From: UMGS1387 sp045540015
GTDB lineage: Bacteria; Bacillota; Clostridia; Oscillospirales; CAG-382
Reading direction: 5' to 3'
Assembly (NCBI GenBank): GCA_045540015.1
Contig: JAZQGP010000052.1
Coordinates: 1 to 64,000, forward strand
Length of the DNA: 64,000 nt
The notes under the pieces were generated by a model. The model was given only the letters and a program-made list of their open reading frames with translations. It ran no database searches and was not told the DNA's origin. A program made the translations under genes and the position numbers. How positions within the stretch are numbered: position 1 is the first letter of the stretch; the number at the start of each line of letters is the position of its first letter. Positions 1 to 8,403 of this stretch are shown in pieces.

Positions 1-885
1 AGTGCCGTCGATAGTGTTTTCCGAAGGTTTACCAATGGTTATATCCTCGGGACGGATAACAACGTCAACAGGTTCCATCTTTGAAAAGCCCTTGTCAACG
101 CAAACAAAGCGTTTGCTTGCAAACTCAACATCGAAGTCAGCGTGCATTACACCGCCTACAATGTTGCTTTCGCCTATGAACTTTGCAACAAATGTGTTTA
201 CAGGCTCGTTGTAAATATCCTGGGGAGTGCCGATCTGGTCGATAATACCGCCGTTCATGACAACAATACGGTCAGACATGGTAAGAGCTTCTTCCTGATC
301 GTGTGTAACATATATAAAAGTAATTCCAAGTTGCTGCTGCATACGCTTTAGCTCAATCTGCATTTCTTTTCTGAGCTGAAGGTCAAGAGCCCCCAAAGGC
401 TCGTCAAGCAGAAGCATTCTCGGATGATTGATAAGCGCCCTGGCTATTGCAACTCGCTGCTGTTGACCGCCCGATAGAAAATCAACGCGTTTTGCGCCGT
501 AACCCGTAAGGTTTACCATTTCAAGCATTTCAAGAACTCGTTTATGAACCTCGGAGTCGGGTGTTTTCTTAAGTCGCAGACCGAATGCAATATTCTCATA
601 AACATTTAAATGAGGGAAAAGTGCGTATTTCTGAAATACGGTATTCACCTGTCGTTTGTGCGGCGGCACGCCGTTTATCTGCTTGCCGTCGAAAAAGACC
701 TTTCCTTCCTGCGGTTCGATAAAACCGCCGATGATTCTTAATGTTGTGGTTTTGCCGCAGCCGGAAGGGCCAAGCAATGTAATAAATTCCTTGTCGTGAA
801 TATCAAGGTTAATTCCTTTGAGAACAAATTCGTCGTCATATTTGACAACAAGGTTCTCCAATCTCACAATAACACTTTTGTCCAA
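1..885 (-). CDS. potA: Spermidine/putrescine-type ABC transporter ATP-binding protein (3' end off the window)
   Basis: This is the cytoplasmic ATPase of a PotABCD-type importer, which takes up polyamines or related small cations. 295 codons are visible and the C-terminus runs off the left edge. Walker A (GPSGCGKT) lies at residues 39-46, the Q-loop near 85, the ABC signature LSGGQ at 137-141, Walker B ending in LLLDEP at about 158-163, and the switch histidine in VTHDQEEAL near 192. The start of the PotA regulatory domain follows (VVIRPEDI). The start is TTG, chosen because GGAGG sits 8 bases upstream and no ATG fits. The permease and binding-protein genes would lie to the left, outside the window. 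Family assignment is strong; polyamine specificity is inferred from family resemblance only. Confidence 0.9.
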   Translation of the reverse strand, partial: MDKSVIVRLENLVVKYDDEFVLKGINLDIHDKEFITLLGPSGCGKTTTLRIIGGFIEPQEGKVFFDGKQINGVPPHKRQVNTVFQKYALFPHLNVYENIAFGLRLKKTPDSEVHKRVLEMLEMVNLTGYGAKRVDFLSGGQQQRVAIARALINHPRMLLLDEPLGALDLQLRKEMQIELKRMQQQLGITFIYVTHDQEEALTMSDRIVVMNGGIIDQIGTPQDIYNEPVNTFVAKFIGESNIVGGVMHADFDVEFASKRFVCVDKGFSKMEPVDVVIRPEDITIGKPSENTIDGT

Positions 886-898
886 TCTTCACACCTCC

Positions 899-971
899 GT
901 ACCGTGTTGCTGTGCGGTACATTTTCCGCCGTAGGACCGCGGCAAGACCTTTGCAGGCACATATCTTGTGC
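899..971 (-). promoter_or_regulatory. Structured 5' leader of potA: three consecutive stem-loops
   Basis: Read on the minus strand, the potA leader holds three short hairpins in 73 bases: GCACA/TGTGC with a 5-base loop (957-971), GCCG/CGGC (928-945) and GTACCG/CGGTAC with a 10-base loop (899-920). The last ends directly against the GGAGG ribosome site. This layout could control access to the ribosome site. I do not recognise a known riboswitch consensus in it. Confidence 0.35.
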
Positions 972-1237
972 AACATTCAGAGTAAGACACGGCTTTTTCT
1001 GCAAAAGTATTCAATTTATGATACTTATTTTGTCGAAAAAAATATACTGAGTAGCAATAAACTTTATGTGAACAAATATACATTTAAAAGTAAACCGACA
1101 GAACATTTAATACAAAATCTTATGGTAATTAAATAGAGAACAGATATAATATGTTTATAAATTGTTCTTTTTACTATGTAGAACTGACGCTGAAAAATGT
1201 GTTAAAATGCATTAAACATGTTATACGGGGTGAAATA
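972..1237. other. AT-rich intergenic region between two divergent genes
   Basis: The stretch separates potA from the small gene on the plus strand and should hold both promoters. TATAAT-like hexamers are frequent, but I could not fix a -35/-10 pair with correct spacing for either gene. No RNA gene or repeat is visible. Confidence 0.4.
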
Positions 1238-1576
1238 ATGAGCCTTATAGAAAGAATCAAAGGACTTTTTATTACTGATAAAAACGTAAAGCAAAGCAGA
1301 GAGCTTTGCTCAAAGCTTCACGATTCACATGTGAAATACGCCTCGGAAAAAATTGACGGAACCGATACCATAATCGGCAGAGACGGACATCTTAACATTG
1401 TCGAAGAAAAAATATTTGAATATACTGTTGGTGTAAAGAGTATTTTTCGTTTTAACATTGACGAAATGACCATATGGGAGTTTATGAGCCTGGACGGGGC
1501 AGTAATAACAGGAATTGATTTAAATACCAAAAAAGAAAGAACTGTTACCGTGTATTATGACAAGCATCTTACATAA
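1238..1576 (+). CDS. Small hypothetical protein
   Basis: I do not recognise this 112-residue protein. It is cytoplasmic in appearance, with no signal peptide or membrane segment. The N-terminus (MSLIERIKGLF) is amphipathic, and the rest mixes charged strands with a WEFMSLDG segment. The ATG was chosen because a GGGGTG ribosome site lies just upstream; an upstream in-frame ATG at 1151 lacks one. It ends 83 bases before cysK, which has its own promoter, so the two are probably separate transcription units. Confidence 0.6.
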   Translation: MSLIERIKGLFITDKNVKQSRELCSKLHDSHVKYASEKIDGTDTIIGRDGHLNIVEEKIFEYTVGVKSIFRFNIDEMTIWEFMSLDGAVITGIDLNTKKERTVTVYYDKHLT

Positions 1577-1577
1577 T

Positions 1578-1606
1578 TTGACAAAAACAAAATTGTGTGT
1601 TATTAT
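1578..1606 (+). promoter_or_regulatory. Sigma-A type promoter for cysK
   Basis: TTGACA at 1578-1583, a 17-base spacer, and TATTAT at 1601-1606, about 54 bases upstream of the cysK start. Confidence 0.6.
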
Positions 1607-1659
1607 ATATCGGTCGTGAAATTTGCGACTGTATAAATGAACGGAGAACTGATACAGAT

Positions 1660-2589
1660 ATGGTATGCAATAATATACTTGAAGCAATGGGAAATACTCC
1701 CATAATCAGGCTGTCTAAAATGACTGATGCAGACAGTGCCGAAATACTTGTTAAATTTGAAGGATTAAACGTCGGTGGTTCCATAAAAACAAGAACTGCA
1801 TTCAATATGATACTTGAAGCGGAAAAATGCGGCAAGATAAATTCGGAAACAATCATTGTTGAACCAACAAGCGGAAATCAGGGAATAGGTCTTGCACTTG
1901 TTGGTGCAGTAAGAGGCTACAGAACAATAATTATCATGCCCGACTCGGTAAGTGAAGAAAGAAGAAAGCTCGTTAAGCACTACGGCGCTGAGGTTATTCT
2001 TATTCAAGATGACGGCAACATAGGTGAATGCATTGAGCAGTGTCTGCAGACCGCATTAAAGATGCAGAAAGAAAATCCAAAAGTATTTGTACCCCAGCAG
2101 TTTGAAAACCCTGCAAATACTGCGGCTCAGCGGAATAATACGGCAAGAGAAATTCTGTCACAAGTAAACGGTCCCATTCACGGATTTTGCTCAGGCATCG
2201 GTACCGGCGGAACAATAACCGGTATAGGTGAAGTATTGAAGGAAGCAAATCCTGATATGGAAATATGGGCTGTTGAACCGGAAAACGCTGCTATTCTTTC
2301 CGGAGGTTCTATCGGTACGCATGTTCAAATGGGAATAGGCGACGGTGTTATTCCCACGATACTTAACTGCGATATATATGATGGAATCTGCATTATAAAA
2401 GACGATGAGGCTATCAAAACTTCTAAGGATTTAGCGCGTCTGGAAGGAATAATGTGCGGAATTTCAAGCGGTACAAATGTTTCTGCCGCAATAAAGCTTG
2501 CAAAGAAGCTTGGAAAAGGTAAAACCGTTGTAACCGTTCTTCCGGACACAGCCGAAAGGTATTTTTCAACACCGTTGTTTAAAGACTGA
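1660..2589 (+). CDS. cysK: Cysteine synthase (O-acetylserine sulfhydrylase)
   Basis: A PLP enzyme that joins O-acetylserine and sulfide to make cysteine in the cytoplasm. The 309 residues match the family length. Visible motifs are the PLP lysine in GGSIKTR (K43), the substrate loop TSGNQGIGLA, the phosphate-binding GIGTGGTITG, GISSGTNVSAA and the C-terminal ERYFSTPLF. GGSIKTR differs slightly from the more usual SVKDR. The ATG at 1660 has ACGGAGA about ten bases upstream and was preferred over an in-frame ATG at 1597. It is transcribed alone. A cystathionine beta-synthase-like role is less likely because no extra domain is present. Confidence 0.93.
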   Translation: MVCNNILEAMGNTPIIRLSKMTDADSAEILVKFEGLNVGGSIKTRTAFNMILEAEKCGKINSETIIVEPTSGNQGIGLALVGAVRGYRTIIIMPDSVSEERRKLVKHYGAEVILIQDDGNIGECIEQCLQTALKMQKENPKVFVPQQFENPANTAAQRNNTAREILSQVNGPIHGFCSGIGTGGTITGIGEVLKEANPDMEIWAVEPENAAILSGGSIGTHVQMGIGDGVIPTILNCDIYDGICIIKDDEAIKTSKDLARLEGIMCGISSGTNVSAAIKLAKKLGKGKTVVTVLPDTAERYFSTPLFKD

Positions 2590-2600
2590 AAACTGAATTT

Positions 2601-2628
2601 CTGTGCCGTCTGCGATATGGCGGCGCAG
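2601..2628 (+). repeat. Hairpin downstream of cysK, possible terminator
   Basis: CTGTGCCGTC (2601-2610) pairs with GGCGGCGCAG (2619-2628), one G-T wobble apart from minor mismatches. An A-run follows, not a T-run, so this is not a textbook terminator although its position just after cysK suits one. Confidence 0.35.
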
Positions 2629-2661
2629 AAAAAAAGATTTAGAAAAAATCGTTTTTTCCTA

Positions 2662-2690
2662 TTGACAAACAGATATCTTTATGCTATAAT
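2662..2690 (+). promoter_or_regulatory. Consensus promoter for the CAT-anticodon tRNA
   Basis: TTGACA at 2662-2667, a 17-base spacer and TATAAT at 2685-2690, both perfect hexamers, 44 bases ahead of the tRNA. Confidence 0.85.
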
Positions 2691-2733
2691 ATCACACGTT
2701 GCGACGGAAAGTTGCTGACAATCAAAAACTTAT

Positions 2734-2810
2734 GCACCTTTAGCTCAGTTGGTTAGAGCTACCGGCTCATAACCGGTTGGTCTGGGGTTCGAGTCCCTAA
2801 AGGTGCACCA
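2734..2810 (+). tRNA. tRNA with CAT anticodon (tRNA-Ile2 or elongator tRNA-Met)
   Basis: A complete cloverleaf can be drawn: acceptor GCACCTT/AAGGTGC, D-arm GCTC/GAGC, anticodon stem ACCGG/CCGGT with loop CTCATAA (anticodon CAT), T-loop TTCGAGT, discriminator A and an encoded CCA. CAT is read as Met, or as Ile (AUA) after lysidine modification by TilS. The CTCATAA loop and the CTTTAGCTCAGTTGG body resemble Firmicutes tRNA-Ile2 more than their elongator Met, so Ile2 is my first choice. The G1-C72 pair rules out initiator tRNA. Confidence 0.93.
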
Positions 2811-2814
2811 AAAA

Positions 2815-2840
2815 AGAGAGTATCCGCAATGGTACTCTCT
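2815..2840 (+). terminator. Terminator after the CAT tRNA
   Basis: AGAGAGTA (2815-2822) pairs with TACTCTCT (2833-2840), followed by TAATTTTGTTTT. The ribosome site of the next gene lies within 20 bases, so read-through into it is possible. Confidence 0.6.
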
Positions 2841-2867
2841 TAATTTTGTTTTGGAGGGCAAAATTCA

Positions 2868-3530
2868 ATGAAGCTCACGGCAATACAATACGGAAAAACT
2901 TTCATTACTGGTGATATGGCTTTTCTGGGAGGTAATCCTAACGAAAGAATTCCTATCGCACTGTTATTCTTTTTAATTGAGACTGAAAACAAGAAAATAC
3001 TTTTTGATGCCGGATGTGACACAATGCCTGGATTTGAGCTTTCTGATTTTCGTTGTCCTGCTGATGTACTTGAGGAGTGCGGCGTGAACAGGGAAGACAT
3101 AACGCATGTTATTTTAACTCACTCACATCACGACCATGTAGACGGCATCCGACATTACCCAAAAGCCGATTTGTATATACACGAATCAGAGCTTGAAAAA
3201 TTAAAGTTATATGTATCGGGCAAGAACACAACATTCTCGTTTCTCGACAGTTTTTCGGTTACCGAGAATATTGAAATCAAGCATATCGGTGGTCATTCTG
3301 AGGGATCGAGTATTGTGATTGTCGAACATAATGACAGCAAATACGTGTTGTGCGGCGATGAGTGTTATACATGTGAAAATTTGCTTAACAAAATACCAAC
3401 CGGTAGTAGCTTTTGCTCAGAAAAAAGCAAGCATTTCATTGAAGAATATTCTAAGAAATGTTATAACACAATTTTATTTCACGACCCAAATATAGTAGGT
3501 TGCAGTGGATGTAAAACTATTTTCAAATAA
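2868..3530 (+). CDS. Metallo-beta-lactamase-fold hydrolase, AHL-lactonase-like
   Basis: A 220-residue zinc hydrolase of the MBL superfamily. The metal motif HSHHDH is at residues 85-90, the next histidine in GGHSEGS near 145, and the bridging aspartate in CGDE near 165. The arrangement, including conserved spacing to the second histidine, resembles N-acyl-homoserine lactonases; related proteins act on other lactones or thioesters, so the substrate is open. No signal peptide, so cytoplasmic. Ribosome site TTGGAGGG lies about ten bases upstream. No promoter of its own was seen; it may depend on read-through from the tRNA unit. The last part is unusually cysteine-rich (CGDECYTCEN, CSGCKTIF). Confidence 0.8.
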   Translation: MKLTAIQYGKTFITGDMAFLGGNPNERIPIALLFFLIETENKKILFDAGCDTMPGFELSDFRCPADVLEECGVNREDITHVILTHSHHDHVDGIRHYPKADLYIHESELEKLKLYVSGKNTTFSFLDSFSVTENIEIKHIGGHSEGSSIVIVEHNDSKYVLCGDECYTCENLLNKIPTGSSFCSEKSKHFIEEYSKKCYNTILFHDPNIVGCSGCKTIFK

Positions 3531-3536
3531 AACATA

Positions 3537-3577
3537 ATCAGCAGTCCGTGTTATTATACGAACTGCTGATTTTTTTA
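3537..3577 (+). terminator. Terminator between convergent genes
   Basis: ATCAGCAGT (3537-3545) pairs with ACTGCTGAT (3562-3570), followed by seven T on the plus strand. It sits between the stops of two convergent genes and overlaps the last codons of the minus-strand regulator. Confidence 0.85.
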
Positions 3578-4408
3578 TTTTTGTGTCTCTTTGCGAATGG
3601 TTTTCGGTGATTTACCGTAATGCTTTTTAAATGACTTGAGAAAATAATTATAATCCGAGAAGCCGACTTTGTAAGAAATTTCAGATACAGGTATATCTGT
3701 TGTTGTAATCAATTTTTTTGCACGCTCAAGCCGCCTGTGTCTTACAAACGATGCAACACCTCCCGAGGTGAACTGTGAGGTTGCCTCGTATAGACGTGTT
3801 CTGCTTATATTAAGAGCTTTGCATAGACTTTCAACATTTACAACTTCGGACATATGCTCATCAACATGTTTTTCAACCTGCTCAATTAGTTGTTTGCCCG
3901 AACGACGAACCATATCTTTTAAAAGTATATAGCTTGTACAGGCTTCAAGAATTTTGGACGCTGCAAGTATTTGCTTTTCTGACTTATATTTAATGTTTTT
4001 GATTTCTGCTTCAACATCTCTTTCACTATATTGCGAGCATATTATTTTTAGCTTTTCAACAAGTTCTCCTTTTTCGCGTTCATCAGTTATTTGTCCAAAC
4101 ATAACATAACCTATAACGGCACCGTTGTCTGTAAGAGGCACAGTTGCTTCTATGAGTCCTGCATGACATTTATAAACTGAAAGTGCTCCGGTCTGTGTAC
4201 ATCTTTTAAAGGCTTCTATATCACTTTTTCTGCACATTTCCTTGAACATTGGATTTTCTCTCATGCATGAGCAGAAGGGGATACCGTCGCGGGGATAAGA
4301 TACAAGCTCCGTGTAATTTTCATCAAATAAAACCGCGCGTATACCTGTTAATACATAAAAATGCTTCATCAACTCGAGTAAGTCTTGATTGTAAGTTAAA
4401 GATGGCAC
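3575..4408 (-). CDS. AraC-family regulator with PocR sensory domain (copy 1)
   Basis: A 277-residue transcription regulator. The N-terminal half is a PocR-type ligand domain, recognisable from TGIRAVLFDENY, the cysteine series in FCSCMRE and EMCRKSD, and YKCHAGLIEATVPL. The C-terminal hundred residues are a double helix-turn-helix AraC domain (ALNISRTRLYEA; VSEISYKVGFSDYNYFLKSFKKHYGKSP). It is divergent from the isomerase-kinase-aldolase operon starting 120 bases away and is its likely activator. PocR of propanediol users senses 1,2-propanediol; the ligand here is unknown. A second 277-residue protein of the same design is encoded at 42788-43621. Confidence 0.9.
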   Translation of the reverse strand: MPSLTYNQDLLELMKHFYVLTGIRAVLFDENYTELVSYPRDGIPFCSCMRENPMFKEMCRKSDIEAFKRCTQTGALSVYKCHAGLIEATVPLTDNGAVIGYVMFGQITDEREKGELVEKLKIICSQYSERDVEAEIKNIKYKSEKQILAASKILEACTSYILLKDMVRRSGKQLIEQVEKHVDEHMSEVVNVESLCKALNISRTRLYEATSQFTSGGVASFVRHRRLERAKKLITTTDIPVSEISYKVGFSDYNYFLKSFKKHYGKSPKTIRKETQK

Positions 4409-4463
4409 AATTATTCCGCCTTTCCGTACAATATTGCAGTTTTTCGGAATGATATTGACTATT

Positions 4464-4491
4464 ATTATAACAGATTTTTTGATAAAATCAA
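4464..4491 (-). promoter_or_regulatory. Promoter of the PocR/AraC regulator (copy 1)
   Basis: On the minus strand TTGATT (4491-4486), a 16-base spacer and TATAAT (4469-4464). The -35 lies within TTGAT-AAA-ATCAA (4479-4491), a small palindrome that could be an operator shared with the divergent sugar operon. Confidence 0.5.
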
Positions 4492-4527
4492 GATAGAAAC
4501 ATAAATAAATTTGAAAGGAAGATTATC

Positions 4528-5925
4528 ATGAAAAAGCAGACATTTGCACTTTATTTCGGAAACAGGGGATTTTTTCCCGAAACTCTAATTGCAGGAGCAA
4601 GAGAAGAGCTTGCAAAAGCTGTAACCGATGCAGGCTACGATTATCTCATGCCTCCGGCAGACATGACAAGATACGGTGCAGTTGAAACCCGTCAGGAGGG
4701 ATGGGTATATGCTGATTGGCTCAAATCACACGAGGGAGAATATGACGGAATTATTATGTCACTTCCAAACTTCAGTGACGAAAACGGTGCCGTTGCAGCA
4801 GTTGAAAAAGCAGGAAAACCTATATTCATTCAGGCTTATCCCGATGAGATTGGCAAGATGGATTTCGAGCACAGACGTGACTCATATTGCGGAAAATTCA
4901 GTATTGAAGATGTTTTCCACCAGTACGGAATTCCATTTACGGTTCTTGAGCCTCATGTGGTTCACCCGTTGACTCACGAATTCACGCAGAATCTTCATGA
5001 TTTTGCTGCTATATGCCGTGTTGTAAACGGTATGAGAAAATTCTCTATCGGTATCATCGGCGCAAGAACTACAAAATTTAAGACAGTTCGTTACGATGAA
5101 ATCACACTTCAGAAATACGGCATTTCCTGCGAGGTATTTGACCTTTCTGAGCTTAATCAGAGAGTCGCAAAATACGCGGACAATGATGCAAAAGTACAGG
5201 CAAGAGTTGAACATCTGAAGAACTACACAGACTTTTCACTCGTACCTGAGCTCAACATGCTGAATCTTGCAAAGGTTTCTGTTGTAATTGACGATTATAT
5301 TGAAGAATATAAGCTCGACTGCATAACTCTTCGCTGCTGGGAAGAAATGCAGACAGACCTCAGAATTGCTCCTTGCGTACTTCTCAGCGAACTTAACGAC
5401 AGAGGCATTGTTGCATCGTGTGAAATAGACCTTTGTTCTGCTATAAACATGTATTCCATGCAGCTTGCATCCGGTCAGCCTACTGCTTGTCTTGACTGGA
5501 ATAATAACTACGGAGATGATCCGAATAAGGTTATTCTTTTCCACTGTGGTTCAACTGCTCAGAAGCTTATGCGTGCAAAGGGTAAAGTTACTGACCACAA
5601 GATGTTTGCTAAAACCGATCCCGGTTGCGGATGGGGAGCAAATGAAGGCAGAATCGCTTCATTCCCGATGACTTTCTCTAACTGTAAGACAGAAAACGGA
5701 AAGCTCACGTTCTATGTAGACGAAGGAAAATTTGTTGATGATGAGATTGAACAAGGCTTCTTTGGATGCGGCGGTGTTGCGGTTATAGATGACCTTCAGA
5801 AGAAGCTTATAAAGCTCGGAAGAAACGGTTTCAGACATCACACAACAATCGGTGTCGGTCATATGGCAAGAATACTGAGAGAAGCTTTTGTATACTATCT
5901 CGGATACGATGTAATAGACCTTTAA
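4528..5925 (+). CDS. L-fucose/L-arabinose-isomerase-family sugar isomerase
   Basis: A 465-residue protein of the fucose/arabinose isomerase superfamily, which convert an aldose to a ketose using a divalent metal. Family features are the N-terminal Rossmann-like half with IIMSLPNF and FIQAYPDE, the central SIGIIGARTTKF, LDCITLRCWEEMQ, and the C-terminal GCGWGANEGRI and HHTTIGVGHMARIL. It is first in a tight operon with a sugar kinase, a mutarotase-like protein and an aldolase, so it should make the ketose that the kinase phosphorylates. Ribosome site GAAAGGAAG precedes the ATG. It is shorter than E. coli FucI (about 590 residues), so D-arabinose/L-fucose specificity cannot be claimed. Confidence 0.8.
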   Translation: MKKQTFALYFGNRGFFPETLIAGAREELAKAVTDAGYDYLMPPADMTRYGAVETRQEGWVYADWLKSHEGEYDGIIMSLPNFSDENGAVAAVEKAGKPIFIQAYPDEIGKMDFEHRRDSYCGKFSIEDVFHQYGIPFTVLEPHVVHPLTHEFTQNLHDFAAICRVVNGMRKFSIGIIGARTTKFKTVRYDEITLQKYGISCEVFDLSELNQRVAKYADNDAKVQARVEHLKNYTDFSLVPELNMLNLAKVSVVIDDYIEEYKLDCITLRCWEEMQTDLRIAPCVLLSELNDRGIVASCEIDLCSAINMYSMQLASGQPTACLDWNNNYGDDPNKVILFHCGSTAQKLMRAKGKVTDHKMFAKTDPGCGWGANEGRIASFPMTFSNCKTENGKLTFYVDEGKFVDDEIEQGFFGCGGVAVIDDLQKKLIKLGRNGFRHHTTIGVGHMARILREAFVYYLGYDVIDL

Positions 5926-5939
5926 CGGAGGAAACAATA

Positions 5940-7442
5940 ATGCTTATAGGCGGTCTTGATATCGGCACTACCGGCTGTAAAATAACTGTTTATGACCATA
6001 CGGGGTGCTTCATTGAAAGTACATACTGTGAATATAATGTCAGCCGTACAGGCGGAGAACATGAAATTGATGCAAATGTTATTTCAGAAGGTGTATTTCA
6101 GGTAATTTCTGATTTGAAGTGCAAAAAACAGTTAGCAGCACTTGGCGTCACTTCCTTTGGTGAAACATTTGTTATGCTTGACGGAAATGACAATGTACTT
6201 TGTCCCTCAATGCTTTATACAGATCCGAGAGGGTCTGATGAATGTATGTGTTTATCGAATGCTTTGGGCGAAGATAAAATTACGTACATTGCCGGAGTAA
6301 AGCCTCATCAGATGTACTCATTACCTAAAGTTATGTGGATAATGCGTAATAAGCCCGATGTTTATTCAAAGGTAAAGCATATTATGCTGATTGAGGATTT
6401 TATAGTTTATATTCTTTCCGGAAAAGCACAGATTGATTATTCGCTTGCTGCAAGAACAATGGCATTTGACATCAGAAACAAGTGCTGGAGTGATGAAATA
6501 TTTGCAAGCGCCGGTGTAGATATAAGCCTTTTCTCCGAAATTGTTCCCACAGGTACACCGGCCGGCAATATTAAAGGTTCACTTTGCGAGAAACTCGGTG
6601 TAACTGATAAACTTAAAATTATCAGCGGATGTCATGATCAGATAGCATCAGCGGTTGGTGCAGGAGTTCTTGAGCCGGGTTGCGCTGTTGACGGAACCGG
6701 CACTGTCGAGTGCGTGACGCCTGTCTTTGACTGTGTTCCGGAAAACAAAGCGCTCTTTGAAGAAGGCTATTCGGTTGTTCCTTATGTATTTGACGGCACT
6801 TATGTATGTTATGCGCTTTCCTTTACCGGCGGCGCAACACTTAAATGGTTCAGGGACAATCTTGCAAAATATGAGCATGAGCTTGCAAAAAATGAAGGGA
6901 AAAATGTATTTGCTCTTCTCGACGCCCAGTCGCCTGATGCGCCTACAGATATTCTTATACTCCCGCATTTTGCCGGTGCTGCAAATCCTTATATGGATTC
7001 GTTTTCGCGTGCAGCAATCATCAATCTTTCGCTTGAGCATACTTCGTCGGATATATATAAAGCTCTTATGGAGGGCGTAACATACGAGATTATGACAAAC
7101 ATTGAACATCTTGAGTCATTTGGCATAAAGCTTGAGCATCTTTATGCAACAGGCGGAGGTGCAACATCGCCTGTTTGGCTGCAGATAAAATCCGATGTTT
7201 TGTCACGTCCCGTTTCCGCAATCGATGCAAAAGAAGTCGGTGCACTCGGTACATGCATGATGGTTTGTGTCGCATTAGGCATTTTTAAAGATTTGCATGA
7301 GGCAAAATCAATCTTTGTTAAAACAGGGAAGACCTATACACCCGATAGTGAAAAATCAAAGATTTATAATAAGAATTACACGGCTTACAAAAAAATGTAC
7401 AATTCTGTAAGACCGATAATAAAGGAGATAAACAATGGATAA
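5940..7442 (+). CDS. FGGY-family carbohydrate kinase (operon 1)
   Basis: A 500-residue cytoplasmic sugar kinase. The N-terminal phosphate-binding motif GLDIGTTGCKITVYD is at residues 5-19, the catalytic aspartate lies in SGCHDQIASAVGAG near residue 230, and the ATP-site motifs GTGTVE and TGGGATSPVWLQIKSDV follow. Length and layout fit xylulokinase/fuculokinase-like enzymes. GGAGG lies seven bases upstream, and the gene starts 14 bases after the isomerase. It overlaps the next gene by eight bases, so translation is coupled. It probably phosphorylates the ketose from the upstream isomerase; which ketose is not decided by sequence reading. Confidence 0.88.
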   Translation: MLIGGLDIGTTGCKITVYDHTGCFIESTYCEYNVSRTGGEHEIDANVISEGVFQVISDLKCKKQLAALGVTSFGETFVMLDGNDNVLCPSMLYTDPRGSDECMCLSNALGEDKITYIAGVKPHQMYSLPKVMWIMRNKPDVYSKVKHIMLIEDFIVYILSGKAQIDYSLAARTMAFDIRNKCWSDEIFASAGVDISLFSEIVPTGTPAGNIKGSLCEKLGVTDKLKIISGCHDQIASAVGAGVLEPGCAVDGTGTVECVTPVFDCVPENKALFEEGYSVVPYVFDGTYVCYALSFTGGATLKWFRDNLAKYEHELAKNEGKNVFALLDAQSPDAPTDILILPHFAGAANPYMDSFSRAAIINLSLEHTSSDIYKALMEGVTYEIMTNIEHLESFGIKLEHLYATGGGATSPVWLQIKSDVLSRPVSAIDAKEVGALGTCMMVCVALGIFKDLHEAKSIFVKTGKTYTPDSEKSKIYNKNYTAYKKMYNSVRPIIKEINNG

Positions 7443-8403
7443 GTACATAGGACACCCAATGCAAATGTACGGTGTCAGAACAGTGAGAATTGACGGCGGC
7501 AAGGGAGACGGGATGAAGTTGCTCCAGGTTAATAACGCCGCAGGTCTCAGTTTTACAATAAGCGCAGACAGATGCGCAGACATAAGTGAGCTTTCATTAA
7601 AAGGAACAAATTACGCATACATTACTCCTTCAGGTTATGTTTCGCCTAAATACTTTGATAAAAGCGGAGCTGAATTTTTAAAGACATTCACAGCTGGATT
7701 TATGACAACCTGCGGCCTTTCCAACGTCGGGAGCCCGAATACCGACAATGGAGTAGAATATGGGTTACATGGAACAATTTCAAACACGCCGTGCGAATAT
7801 ATCAGTCACTGCATTGAAAACGAGAATATTATCATTAGGGCTATTATAAGAGATGCTGCGCTTTTCAACCCGCAATTCGTTATTGAGCGTGAGTATGTTT
7901 GTCCGCTATTTGAGAATGTAATATATGTTACAGACACTATTACAAATATTGGCCGAAAAACTACTCCCTTGGAGGTTCTTTATCATTGCAATATGGGATA
8001 TCCATTGCTTTGCGAAGACTCGATTGTAAAAATCCCATATGAAAACATCATTACCAGAAATGATCATGCTACAAGCGGTCTTGATAAATGTCTTATTATG
8101 GAAAAACCGCAGGCTGATTATGAAGAAATGTGCTTTTACCACGAAATGAAAGGACAGGTATCCGTTTCCGTATTCAATCCCAAGATCAACAAAGGCGTTG
8201 TTATGGAATACAACACCGACGAGCTCGGCTTTTTCACCGAATGGAAAATGATGGGTGAGCATGAATATGTACTTGGTCTAGAGCCCGGAAACTGCTATCC
8301 CGACGGAAGAAATATTATGCGAGAATCCGGCAAGCTTGAGCTTTTAAAGCCGGGTGAAAAGAAAATCCACCATTTAAAGTTTATATTTACGGAGGTACAG
8401 TAA
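7435..8403 (+). CDS. DUF4432 / aldose-1-epimerase-like protein
   Basis: A 322-residue galactose-mutarotase-fold protein. Visible family features are ADRCADISELSLKG near the start, GFMTTCGLSNVG, EYGLHGTISNTPCEY, the HCNMGYPLL strand and the late GLEPGNCYPDGR. Such DUF4432 proteins usually sit beside sugar isomerases and kinases and are thought to interconvert sugar anomers. It overlaps the kinase stop and is followed by the aldolase with no gap, so it belongs firmly to the operon. No signal peptide. The chemistry is inferred from fold and context only. Confidence 0.8.
   Translation: MDKYIGHPMQMYGVRTVRIDGGKGDGMKLLQVNNAAGLSFTISADRCADISELSLKGTNYAYITPSGYVSPKYFDKSGAEFLKTFTAGFMTTCGLSNVGSPNTDNGVEYGLHGTISNTPCEYISHCIENENIIIRAIIRDAALFNPQFVIEREYVCPLFENVIYVTDTITNIGRKTTPLEVLYHCNMGYPLLCEDSIVKIPYENIITRNDHATSGLDKCLIMEKPQADYEEMCFYHEMKGQVSVSVFNPKINKGVVMEYNTDELGFFTEWKMMGEHEYVLGLEPGNCYPDGRNIMRESGKLELLKPGEKKIHHLKFIFTEVQ

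Noticed and set aside
899..971. potA leader as a known guanidine or other riboswitch
   Set aside because: The ACGR-loop stems of the guanidine-II type and the conserved core of other classes are not visible; only generic hairpins are seen.
6648..7109. A 153-codon minus-strand frame inside the FGGY kinase gene
   Set aside because: It is the shadow of the kinase frame and is rich in Cys, Arg and Ile as shadows of such genes are.
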